Assembly (NCBI GenBank): GCA_000231825.2
Contig: AFXF02001633.1
Coordinates: 186,001-250,000 of the forward strand
Length of the DNA: 64,000 nt
Source: Tetrahymena elliotti 4EA
Taxonomy: Eukaryota > Ciliophora > Oligohymenophorea > Hymenostomatida > Tetrahymenidae
Reading direction: 5' to 3'
Shown: in pieces, positions 13,530 through 24,368 of the stretch
Position numbering within the stretch: position 1 is the first letter of the stretch
Layout of the letters: each line of letters starts with the position of its first letter
The notes under the pieces: model-generated
Database searches by the model: none
What the model was told of the DNA's origin: nothing
Seen by the model: only the letters and a program-made list of their open reading frames with translations
Program-made: the position numbers and the translations under genes

Positions 13530-14849
13530 TCATTTAGGGGGACTTAAGACATTTATTTTAGGGGCAGTTGATTTGTTTGCAGATTTATTGCTTGAAATAA
13601 TCTTTGATTTTGTAAGTTTACTTGCTTGATCTCCTGGTGTGATGCTTGTTGTAGAGGCTATTTTTTACATAGAAGGCTTTTTAGAAGCTCCTAGGTTAGT
13701 TTTGCTTGGAGATAATATATTCTGCTTGGAAGGAGATTCTTTTGGCTTAGTTTCACTAATTTTTGATAATGGCCTAACAGAACTTGTAGATTTCTTTAAG
13801 GTTTTCTTTTGAGGATCAGAAATTGAAGATGTTTTAGGTCTTTTTGATGTTTGAGATAATTATTCACTTTCTTTTTTTGGTATGCTTAAAGGATTTTATA
13901 GAGCTGATTATTATCTTTTGTCTTCATTTTTACTTTCTTGGATAGAAGTTAAATTGTTTCCAGCTGCAGAGCTTTGTAATAAATTTTAAGCTACATTACT
14001 AATATCTCTAGAGTTAAATTCATTTTGAGGGGAAATATTACCATTGTTTTTAACAAAAATTCCATTCTTTTCCTCTAATTTTTGTTAGATTTCACGATTC
14101 TTGCTTTACATATTGATAACTAATTTTTGATGCAAGTCTGATTACTCTTAACTGAGTCTAAAAACTGAGTCAAAAACTTCTTAAACATCTTCAGCATAAG
14201 CTCTCCATTATTCCTTTGTGTCATAGTTTATGTGACTATCAGTTTAAAGATGCATAAGCTTTCCTTTCAACGTAGCATACATCTCATTTATTTTACGTTT
14301 ATTATTTTCATAATTTTAATTTAAATCTGAAAATTCTTCCCATTTCTCTTTAGTATAGTCTTTTAATATTTTTGTGCGTCCTTCAATTTGATTAGAATAA
14401 ACTTCAGCTAGCTTTGAAGCAGAAGTATTGTTTAGAATAACTTTATTATATACATCTAAAAGATTTGAGTACTTTTAAGATAAAATATCATTTTCTTAGC
14501 TTAATAAACGATTACCACGAGCTAAATCATTCACGTCTCTCATAATATCATCACGTTCACGTTAAAGTTACAATTATTTCTCTTATTCAAAGCTATGATT
14601 ACGAGCATTACGTAGAGATTCTGAGGCTTTAAGCTACTAATTAGATTACTTAAGTTATTCATTTTCTTTACGTAATTCCGTAAGTTCTAATTCCAAACGC
14701 ATTGCCTTCTTTTTATAGATACTATCCAATTCTAAATCTTCAACACAGTAGTCAATATCATTGCTACCTTAATATCCTCTGTTGTTGCTTGTAGTCAAAC
14801 TTCCACCTAAATACTTGTTGCGAAGTTAACTGGATGTTCCTTCATACAT
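13530..14849 (-). CDS. coiled-coil protein with basic Ser/Lys/Pro-rich tail
   Basis: One uninterrupted frame of 439 residues starts MYEGTSSQLRNKYLGGSL and ends NVLSPPK at TGA. Residues about 45-270 are a strong heptad coiled coil (LRKENEQLKQSNQQLKAS, LLSQENDILSQKYSNLLDV). Residues about 330-439 are low-complexity, basic and rich in Ser, Lys, Thr and Pro (SPSKTNLGASKKPS), a composition typical of microtubule-binding tails. CGT and CGC arginine codons are more frequent than in neighbouring genes, which may reflect higher expression. The Gly/Ser-rich start resembles that of the small coiled-coil protein at 39126-39626. A cytoskeletal or basal-body role is plausible, but I do not recognise a named family. 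Confidence 0.85.
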
Positions 14850-15683
14850 TTTTGTATATCTTGTTTATCAAAAATATTATTAGTTTGCTTTTATTATTTT
14901 ATTTAGATTGTTTCAGTATTAATATATTACTTGTTATTTTTTTGTTTGTTGTTTGGGCTGATAAAAATTTATATTAATTAGATTTCTAATGGTTTTTATT
15001 TTTAAGAGGAGATATTTTCATTCAGATACTTTGGATTAATAATTTTTATTTTCAAGCTAAGAGTAATAAAAAAGCTGTTTTTATTTTTATTACATCAATT
15101 CTTTATTTTTCATATTATTTTTAAATTTTTTTGAAAATCTCAACATAAAATTCACTGATTATTGTTTTTATTGAATCAAATAAATCAAAAAAAATATCAA
15201 TAGATTATAGTAAATTGATTGAATCTAATTATTTTTGCTTTTAAATTTGGTAAATAAAAAAATCCACTAACTTTAAATAAAATAAAAAACTGTTAAATTA
15301 ATATTTAAATTTAATGTAGCGTATGTTTATTATTTTATTTAAAAGTTTTCATGTTTTTAAAATTTAACCTTTTTTTCAAAACAATAATATTTTTAATAGA
15401 ATTTAAAGTTCATAACTTAATTAAATCTATGTTTATTCAAAATTTCAGTATTAAATTATTTCCATACAGATTTAAAACAATTTTAAATTAAAATAATTGT
15501 TGCTATATTTATATTTTTATTGAATCATTTTATATTTTATTCTTACATTAATTTTAATGTATTAGATTAGGTAGATCATTATATAAAACACTTTTGAAAA
15601 TGGATTTTAATTAAAAAAAATAATTTAATAACTATTTTATATTTGATTAGAGAACTATTTACTTTGAAATAATATGATTTCAT
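14850..15683. other. AT-rich spacer
   Basis: This is the 5' flank of the coiled-coil gene and the 3' flank of the BTB gene. It is long A/T runs with no frame I would defend. Confidence 0.6.
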
Positions 15684-18125
15684 TCATAATTTAAAACCAT
15701 TTTACAATTAAGGCAGATATGAATGTCTAAAGCTCCTTCTTTTATTATCCCTAAATTAATTATTATTGAATTAATTTATACTTTAATACTTAATAAATTT
15801 ACCTGAAAAATTTTTATATTTATTACAATTAAACGTTTCTTGCGTTTCTTAATTATTTTGAGTCTTCGCTAAATTTTATTAAGATTATTAATTAGCTTCT
15901 AATTATTAGTACTTGTTATTTGTTAATTATAAATCTTAAGAACTTGTAGCTGAATGACCTATTACTCCTTTAGTATTAGTTATGCTAGAATAATTATATT
16001 AGTAATTGCTTTTAAGCTCTGACTGGATTTTTATAGTCTTTTTGTGTTAGCATTATTTGTTGTTAAGCCAAGTTAGTAGTAAAATTAAATCAGATTTCTC
16101 AAAATTTTTCATATACTCACTATTTAAATATTGTTTATTTCTTTTCATGAATTCAATACACCTATAAGTATTTAAATAGTTAAAATATTTTTTTTTAATT
16201 TAAAATTACTTCTCTTTCAAAGAATAAGTGCTAACTTTTTTTATTAGAGGAATAATCTACTTAAAATTACTCTCAGATATTGCTATCAGTGATTCACACT
16301 TTTCTTAAAGTATGGGAATTGAAAACTTATTTGCCATACTAAATAGATCTATTATTGTGTTGTAATCATAAATAGACATGTCGTTGGTAAATTGATAATA
16401 GAACTACTAAATAAGTAGTTAAAAAGCTGTAAAGCTAACATCATTAATCTTAACAATAAGTAATTCTGGATCAGAAAGGTGTTTTCTAAAATACTTACTA
16501 TAATAAGACAATAGCTATTTATTGCAATAAACATCATTATTATTTTCAAATTTGAATCTTAAATCACTGTATGTAGGTTAATTAAAATAATGAATTAATT
16601 CTACACTGACATCGTCTTCTTCCAAAGATTGTCCATAATAAGCTGAACTTAGTTTATTATTTTTATTTTTACCATTAAATTGCTGTTAGTTTTTAAGTTA
16701 CTCTTGTATTACTGATTCTATAGTAATTTATCCATCGAACTGTTATAATTCTTTTTACCTTATTTATTGCTCTTCCTATATTTGCTAAATAATATTTTGA
16801 TTGATTTGATTTTGATCTCCATGAGCTTAAAGCAAATTTGTATTTTATTTAAGTATGAATGCTTCTTCATTTAAATCTTTTAAATCGCCTTAAGAGATAG
16901 ATAATAAAGCAATTTTATTTTTAATTTAAACTAAACTATATAAAATTCCATTAAAAACTTAAAATCCTTTTAAATGAATATCCTATCTATTTGATTCTGT
17001 TAAAATTACACCTTAATTGAGCCTTATTAATTACAATGATTTTTATTCTCCTAATTTAAGATTTTCATTATCTTGATAGGCTATATTTTCAATTTTATAT
17101 AAACTATCTATATCATAAATATATAAATGATTCTCTGATGCACATAATAAACCTTAACATTATATTCTTCTATTTTTTAAATAGCCAAAAACATGCTTTT
17201 ATCCCTACAGAGTTTCTAAATTTCTTTTAACCACTGTCATATTTAGAGACTTTTCCAAATAAAACAAATTTTCATCAAAGTTACAATACCTTTCAGCATA
17301 TAATTAAGGTATCTCTATTTCTGACACTTCTTTCTATTAAATAAATTAAAATACTATGAAAGCTGTTTTTTAAATAAGCTAAAACAGCTTTAAGAGAATA
17401 AAAATAAAATAATATTTTTTTACTGAAATCCATTCTTCCTAAGTTAAATCAAACACATAAATATTCTTTTATTGTTAAAGTTATTGTTTGTTTTAGATAT
17501 CCTAAGTTTCCCCTTGAGAAAATGTTGAATCAGAGCCAAATACATATATTTTATTATTATGAAAAACACTGTTCAAACATTCCCTCTCCTTAGGAGGGAT
17601 TCCACCAGCATTTACTTCATCAAAAATTTCTTTTTCTAAGATTTTAAAGAAAATAAAGTTGATGTTAGTAAGTAAGAAATTATTTGTTTGTTACATGTAT
17701 TAAATCTGTAAAGAGTATATCTATAATTAGAAAAATAGCTATTCTAACAATTTAAGCTAAAGAAATATAGATATTGAGTACCATCACTAATCATTTTCCT
17801 AATTTTAAATTTTTCATCAATCTAAGTAACAAACTTCAGGGTATTACTACCTATTTAAAAAAAGAAAAATTTTAGAAATGAATGAAAATTATTATTTAAT
17901 TCTACTTGTATTATATTAGTACAGATAGTTTTATTCATCTTATATTAAAATGTATAAAACTTCTTGAATAAGCACCATCTAGACAAGATTATTCTCTTCA
18001 TAATTTGTTTCTTCTTTTAATTTAGTTGAATTTTCTCTAATCGCTTTTTAGTCTTTTTGTATTTGATGATACTCCCATATTTCGTAAACATTCCAAAATG
18101 GAATCTTATTATAATTTGAATACAT
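15684..18125 (-). CDS. kelch-like and BTB/POZ domain protein
   Basis: The protein starts MYSNYNKIPFWNVYE. A short predicted helical N-terminus is followed by kelch-like blades, seen as ECLNSVFHNNKIYVFGS and NIYVFDLTQEEW. A BTB domain follows (YSDLRFKFEN, LLSYYSKYFRKHLSD, SFTAFQLLIQQFYYQF, DLFSMANKFSIPILQEKCE). A BACK-like helical stretch (YRCIEFMKRNK, SDLILLLTWLNNKQ) and a Gln/Asn/Arg-rich tail ending LPQLQNGFKL close it. At least three introns lie near the 5' end (about 17888-17950, 17645-17695 and 17380-17430). BTB-kelch proteins usually act as substrate adaptors for Cullin-3 ubiquitin ligases; kelch before BTB is the reverse of the animal KLHL order. Blade number is uncertain because the repeats are weak. 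Confidence 0.8.
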
Positions 18126-18230
18126 CGTAAATGTTTAATTTGATTAATTAATCAGAATATTTCAAATATTAAATTTTAATTTTTTTCAAAAAAGATTTTT
18201 AATCTGCCAACTCAACTTTCTTTTATTTTT

Positions 18231-18713
18231 TAATTCTAAAGTGTTATATTTTTTAAAAGAATTTATTAAGATTTATTCAATTTTAAAAAATCTAAAATAA
18301 CTTTTAAAATAAAACTTATTTGTGACATTTACACATAATTAAATATTTCAACAAAATCTTTCAATTAAACTCTTTCGATTTTAACTAAAATTTCATTCAT
18401 CCTCAAAAAAGTAGCTTATGATCTTTTTAAGACTATCTTATTAGTCTCTTTAAAATTATTTTTTGATTTGATTCTTTTAGTTCTAAAGCGTATTCTTTAG
18501 AAAGAATTTTTAAAATTTTAATTTTAAAAAATATAAAATAATACTTATTTATTGTCACAATTTACACTTAATTAAATATTTCAACATAATTTTTCAATTA
18601 AATTCAAATCTATTTTAACAAAATTTCATTCATCCTCGAAAAAGTCGCTTAGAGTCTTTTTAAGACTATCTTAATAGTGATTTAATAAATCGCTTTAAAC
18701 TTATTTTTTAATT
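18231..18713. repeat. diverged tandem duplication, about 235-247 bp unit
   Basis: Two direct copies lie side by side. The first runs about 18231-18480 and the second about 18478-18713. Both begin TARTTCTAAAG (on +) and share ACTTATTT, AATATTTCAACA, TTTCATTCATCCTC and AAGACTATCTTA blocks in the same order, with small indels. The second copy contains the last codons and stop of the beta-adaptin gene. The first copy, on the 3' side of that gene, keeps a matching frame with the same stop. Confidence 0.85.
18397..18474 (-). pseudogene. duplicated C-terminal codons of the beta-adaptin gene
   Basis: On the minus strand this segment reads NQIKKQFQRDQQDSLKK and ends SYFFEDE plus TGA. It corresponds to the true C-terminus NQIKKQVQSDLLNHYQDSL, which ends DFFEDE. 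It lies about 155 bases past the real stop. It is shorter by an in-frame indel of four codons and has no start of its own. It is either a decaying relic in the 3' flank or an alternative terminal exon, since the minus strand has an AG directly before it. Confidence 0.65.
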
Positions 18714-21396
18714 TGATTCTGCTTGACTTCAGGATTAGGTTTAACTTTTGGTGCAGCTCTTTCTTCTTCTGCTTAAGCTTCTGCAATATCTTTTTATCTT
18801 TATAACTTTTCTTAAATTTATTGCTCTTTTTATTATTTTTCCTATATCTCTAATTCACTTCTTTTCTAATCTGTGGATTCTTTAGATATTTATGAAGAAT
18901 TAATTTCAAAACTAGAATATCCTTCGTATCTTATTTTTAGCTATTAATTACCCAAAAATTTTTACTCAAATACTTTGAAAATAAAAATTACCATTGAGGA
19001 AATAGTGCCTATTCTTAATCCTTCAGATGTGAGTAAACCATATGAATAACTTTATTATTCAACTTGGCTTTCAGCTTAATTTTCATTTGATTATAACTAA
19101 GCCTAACCCTCTGTGTTTACAAATAGATCAGAAACATGATTTATTGATAAATCAACAATTTTTTAGTCATGTATTTTATTTATGTTCTCTTTCAAATTTT
19201 AAATATCATAAGTGTTAATGTCAGACTGCTCATTTCCAATAATAAAGGATTTGATTAATCTCATTCTATCTCTCACTTTGAAAGATCTATCATTAATTCC
19301 AAGATTCAAGTTGTATTTGAAGAAGTCAACCAATTTTGAAAATAACTCATTGTTTTGATCAAATATGCACAAAAGCTTAAAACCTAAATTACCAATCTAA
19401 ATTGTAAAATTTATTTAATTTAACATGAATAAATTATTTAAATTTACTTGAAGCTTAACAATATCATGCTCTTTAGTGTAAGTTTGCAAAAGTACTCTAT
19501 AGTAGTCTAAGCAAATAGAAGGTATTTCTTAGCAGAACTGAGAAATCTATATTATAATTCTTTCCTTGACCAATGGATTGCTAATTTAAGGATAGTATTC
19601 AAATGTGTAAGAAAGTATAGGATAATAAACATTTATATTCTATTTTTAAAATTTAATTTATATTTGATTGATAAGAGTATTAATATTTTACTTGTTGAAT
19701 CAATTCGCTAAGTGCTTTGACTAAAACTTCTACAAGTTACTAGTTAGCTGTTTTGAGCAAACTAGTTAGAGATTTAATGCATTTGCCAAAGTATTTATTT
19801 TATTTAATAGCAATCTTTTTAATGCAATTAATTGCAGCTATACTAACATCAAATGAAGGAGATCTAATTTAGTAATTAAGCTCATCTAAAATATTGCTAA
19901 CATTTAAATCATCAACAATATGATACAAAATTTCAATCTTTTTGACTTTGCAATATCTAATGTTTATTAAAAAAATCACCTTTTTAAATATCCATAATTA
20001 GAATTATTTATTTTTTACACTTTTTCAAGCTAGGTGACAAAAAGAGATCTAAAGCTACTTTTGATATACTAGGGGTATTTAATACTAAATTACTCAATAG
20101 CTTACAAAATAATGAGTTTTGAGTCAGAATTTATATTTACAAATCTCAAAAGAGCTTTTGCTACCTATTTTATTTATTATGAAAAATATAATGAAGTACT
20201 ATTAAAATCATTCAAAACTTACTTTGCTGAGGAGCTCAGGTTAAGGAAAATCTATAGCTATGTGAGCTACCTCAAGTATAATAGCAGGATTAGAAGAATA
20301 TAATAAACGTGAGCAAGTATTTAATAAAAGCTAAAGATCTGGATGAACCTTTTTTAAATTGGCTAATTGTTTTTATTTCTTGTTTTCATCAACTGGAGCT
20401 TATTAAGAATGTAATAGTTCTAATTGAGCTTGTTCGTACTTTAAGTAAATTAGGGCATATTTATTTAGCATTTAAAGATTTAGCACTATATCATAAAAAG
20501 TGTAGGTATGAATTTCTTTACATACCCTCCTAAAATGATAGTGTAAAAACTGTAAACTATCTTCTGATAACTAAAGCTTAAAGATATTATAAAATTTTGG
20601 TTAATGAATTTTTCTAAGATTTTTAAATTATAAAGTGTTATTCTAACAAAAACTTACTTGCCTAGATAAGTGTAAAACACAGCCTTTTAAATAAGATACA
20701 TCCTTCAAAAGGAAACTAAAAAGAGCATCTACTTCCTCTTCCTCAACATCTTTGCTTAGGAAGAATTAAATGAGAGTTAATGCTGATATTTTTTTAACAT
20801 ATGGACTTTTATCTACATGTAATTTTTGAAGAGTCTTAATGAGCATAGGCTTCATTTCTGAAATAGTTAATGAGCAAAGAGTTTTTAAAGTATCTCCCTT
20901 AATAACAGATGGGATGTTGCTAGCTATTTATTTCAAAAGAGGACTTATACACATTAAAAGTTCATCGCAGTTTGGATTTTCATAGCTTATTTATGTCAAC
21001 AAAATATAAATAATACGCTTTATTTCTATATCTGGATTAGCCAAAAGAAGAATTATCTTATTGACATATTTACTGATACTTTTTCCTAATATGGATAGCT
21101 ATTTAAATTAATTAAATAAAATAAATTATTTTATTTTATTTTTATCACTTTTTTTTTTCATTTTCCTATTTAAAATAAACAATTTTATTTACAGCTAATA
21201 ATCTTTTTAATGAATCTAAAACTTTTTATGAGTTTTTAGATTCAAGTCCTTTGATGATTTGATCACGATTCAAACTATTGCTTGTCAGATACTTTGAATC
21301 CTCCTTTTTTAATTAGTCAATCTTTGACTTGACTTTTTCCTTTGTTTAAAGGGCTAACTATGGAATTTGTTGCAAGAATTTAATATTCATAATCAT
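18630..21396 (-). CDS. AP3B: AP-3 complex beta subunit-like adaptin
   Basis: This is the large beta-adaptin subunit of a clathrin-adaptor complex that sorts cargo into vesicles. It starts MIMNIKFLQQIPQLALQ; no earlier in-frame ATG follows the upstream TGA. The ARM/HEAT solenoid reads DSLKRLLA, PDIEIKRIIYILLTQIS, SPYVKKISALTLIQFFLS, LQMLNKYALIYLKYEQ and LQLLLNTCSRLLYSSNPA. IKSSFRSLFV and FDVSIAAINCIKKIAI follow. Spacing and wording fit AP-3 beta better than AP-1/2 beta (IEIKR in place of the AP-1/2 pattern, and the IKSSFRSLFV block). After the trunk come a charged Lys/Glu-rich hinge and an acidic end (LSDFFEDE). An ear domain like that of animal beta-3 is not evident, so it is shorter than usual. 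Several introns interrupt it (about 21120-21190, 20540-20650 and 20190-20215). In ciliates AP-3 is linked to lysosome-related organelle sorting. Confidence 0.78.
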
Positions 21397-22499
21397 TAAT
21401 TGCTTTTTAAGTGATAAGCTTTATTTGTTGAACTAATTTAAGTTTTTTAATTGTTTGTTATTAATTTTTTCTTCTCTTGATCACTTTAATCAGAATAATT
21501 TATCAAAAAAAAAAGAAGATACGTTTTTAATTTAAGGGATTATATAAAAAAATAATATCTTCAAAATCAAATGCTTCTTTTAAATACTTAAAACAGTTTT
21601 TAATGCTTTATTAGTAAATAGTACTATAAAATTTATCTGACATATATTTATTATTAATAAGATTAAAAATTTAATTTTTCATTCTATTTAATGTGTAAAT
21701 ATTAATTTTAACATAACATAAATAATTAAGATAATTAGATCTTATTTTTTAAATATTCAAATAATTTTATTTAAAATTATTTTTAAAAATTTCTTATAGT
21801 AATTATGAAAAAAAATATAACCTTAAAATAATTTTTAATAGATTAACTAATCTACAAATGTCTTCTAATAAAAATATTCAATTTTTTAAAACAAAACAAT
21901 TTATATTTACACCTTAGTTAACCAATAAAAATGAGGGATTGGTCTTAATTTTTGAGGATAAAGATTATTTGATATAAAAACTATCTAATATACATACTTT
22001 TACATATTTTTAGTTATTAACAAGTCTTTTATGATTAAAAAAACTTAATATTAAATTTACATTTTTAAAGGTTTCAACAACATTAATTTTATAAAATCTA
22101 AAAAAAATTTTGTAGCTTTAAAATTTGATCATCTTTTATTTTTCTTTTTCATCGTTTATTTTTAAAATTTTCTTTCAAGTTAAGATAAAAACTAAAAATA
22201 TTTTGATATTTAATAAATTACCAAGAAAATATGAAATTCGATGAATTATTTTAATCATATTTAATGATTATTAGCTTGAACTACACAATTATAATGTTCG
22301 AACTAAAGTAAGTTTCTTTTAGAATCAAAGAATTTACACACAATCAAATACATTGAGTTAATATTTAATTAAGAATAATATTGCAATCAATTAAAACGTA
22401 AGATTGGGTATATTATTTAATTTTTTAAAGATAAACAGTTTTTGATAGGAAAAAAAAATAACTCAAAAAAATATTTTCATTTAAAAAAGTAGTTTAAAA
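21397..22499. other. AT-rich spacer, no gene seen
   Basis: About 1.1 kb upstream of the beta-adaptin start. It consists of A/T homopolymer runs. No frame longer than a few dozen codons with coding character was found on either strand using TGA-only stops. Confidence 0.55.
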
Positions 22500-22724
22500 A
22501 TGAATAGTTTTCTTTAAAAGGGTGGAATTGAAGCTGGAATTTTCATATCTTCATTCATTTTCTTTAAGCTTTGGGTCAATAAAAGAACAAATTCAAATAA
22601 TACTAATACACATAGAGATGTAGTTTTACCAACAGATTTTCAAAGAGTGATAGATCCAGAAGATTCAACCAGATAGTATAATATCTACCCTGAAGAAAAG
22701 ATAGTAGTTAGATTCTTACATTGA
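22500..22724 (+). CDS. small single-pass membrane protein, hypothetical
   Basis: A 74-residue frame starts MNSFLQKGGIEAGIF. Residues about 8-26 are hydrophobic (GIEAGIFISSFIFFKLWV), a likely N-terminal membrane anchor. A short hydrophilic tail follows with blocks such as DVVLPTDFQRVIDPEDS and IYPEEKIVVRF. Base composition here is less AT-rich than the surrounding 3 kb and the codons are balanced, which argues for a real gene. No family is recognised. The size and N-out anchor resemble small mitochondrial or ER membrane subunits, but that is a guess. It may instead be one exon of a longer gene. Confidence 0.5.
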
Positions 22725-24368
22725 ATTAAACTAGATGGTACTTTTGATGTGATAAAAGCATCTCTATTTTAAGAATAAAAATAAATTTTAATCTGTACTT
22801 ATCCATTTATGTTTTATTTTAGCATGTCTGAAATGGATTTTATTTTTAAAATGTTATTGAAGTTAATAAAATAATTTAAAATTACTATGACCATTTATGA
22901 ACCAATTTTTTGAAGAATATAATAGCTATTTTAAAAATATATTGCTTTAAATTTAAGGACAATATAAATTAGTAAGGAAAAGTAAATTCATATTTTTATA
23001 AAATCACAAAATCTAATTTTTTGATATTTCTACTTACAAAAATAATAATTTAAAGAATGATATTTATTCTTTTGAATAGAATAATTTAATTTTTTATAAA
23101 ATATCAGAACAAGCACTAATATGATAATTTTCTTTCATAAAAATGTAATTAAATATTTTTAATTTTTGATTTAAATCCATGAGTTTATTATACTTCAATT
23201 GTTGTATTTTAGTCAGATAGATTAGAAAAATTATTGAGTTTAATTATGAATAATTAAAATTGATACAAAAAAATAATAAACAAAAACTCTTTTGAAAATA
23301 ATACTTAGTATTAAAAGCGAAATTTATTTTATAATCATTAATATTCAAAAAAAATTTAATAAAATTTAAATTCTAAAAATAGTATTTAACCTAAAAACTC
23401 TAAATTGTCCACCTCAAAAATTTATTTTAAAAATAATCTTATCTCGTTTTTTAAGTAGAGATATAGTGAGTAAATGTAATCTAAGATGATAAAATTTATT
23501 TATTAATTTGAATAAAATTCTTAAAGGAATTAGAGTAAAATAATCATCAAAAAAAAGATTGAATAAAGCATTCTAAATTGGTGATTGTTTGATGTGAATT
23601 TTGAGTTTCTATAATAAATCCAATGACCGCAATTTTTTAATGCATAAAAGAATATAATTTTTATTATATTCTGTATGTTTAACTTTTATTTGAAAAATTT
23701 TTTATAGTTAAGTTTTCTTTAAATTTTTATGTTGAAGGAATTGAAAAATTTTTAATTGAATTTTGGTGATTATTTGAAATTCTATAATAAAAAAATTTGA
23801 AATAAAAGCTTTAATCATTTCTATCTATTTTTACTCTACAAAAATATACTCATAAATAATGACTATAATAATAAATATCAAAGAAGAAATAATAAAAGCT
23901 TGAAGAAAGAAAACCTTAATAGAATTTAATTAGAATCATTTGATTTTTTTATTTTTTTATATTCAGAAAATGCTTATCGCGAATTTAATTTAAAAAATTA
24001 TGTGATGAATTAGTATAGATTGTATTAATTTGAAATCAAAAATTATAATGAAAGTTTGCAAACAAAATTTACTAATTTATTAATTGTTTGATTTAATCTC
24101 AAAGTTGCTTGTGAAAGAAATTAAAGGTAAAAGAGTTAAAAGAAAGAAAGAAAATTTCACAAATTTTTGTTATTTTCAATTGTTTGTTATTGGTCATTTA
24201 AATATATAAAGAAAACAAATAAACTTAACAAAACATCAAAAAGGTCTTAACATTAGGACAAGTGTAAAATACAACAAATCTATTATCAAATCTTGAAACC
24301 TATAAGGAACTTCTAACTTATCTCAACTCACTCACCCAGCTCTATAAAAACATTTAATCTCATCGATC
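22725..24368. other. AT-rich spacer and 5' flank of the Mei2-like gene
   Basis: Most is A/T runs without frames. From about 24190 to 24368 the composition becomes more mixed (CAACTCACTCACCCAGCTC), as expected of a 5' UTR just before the next ATG. Confidence 0.5.
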
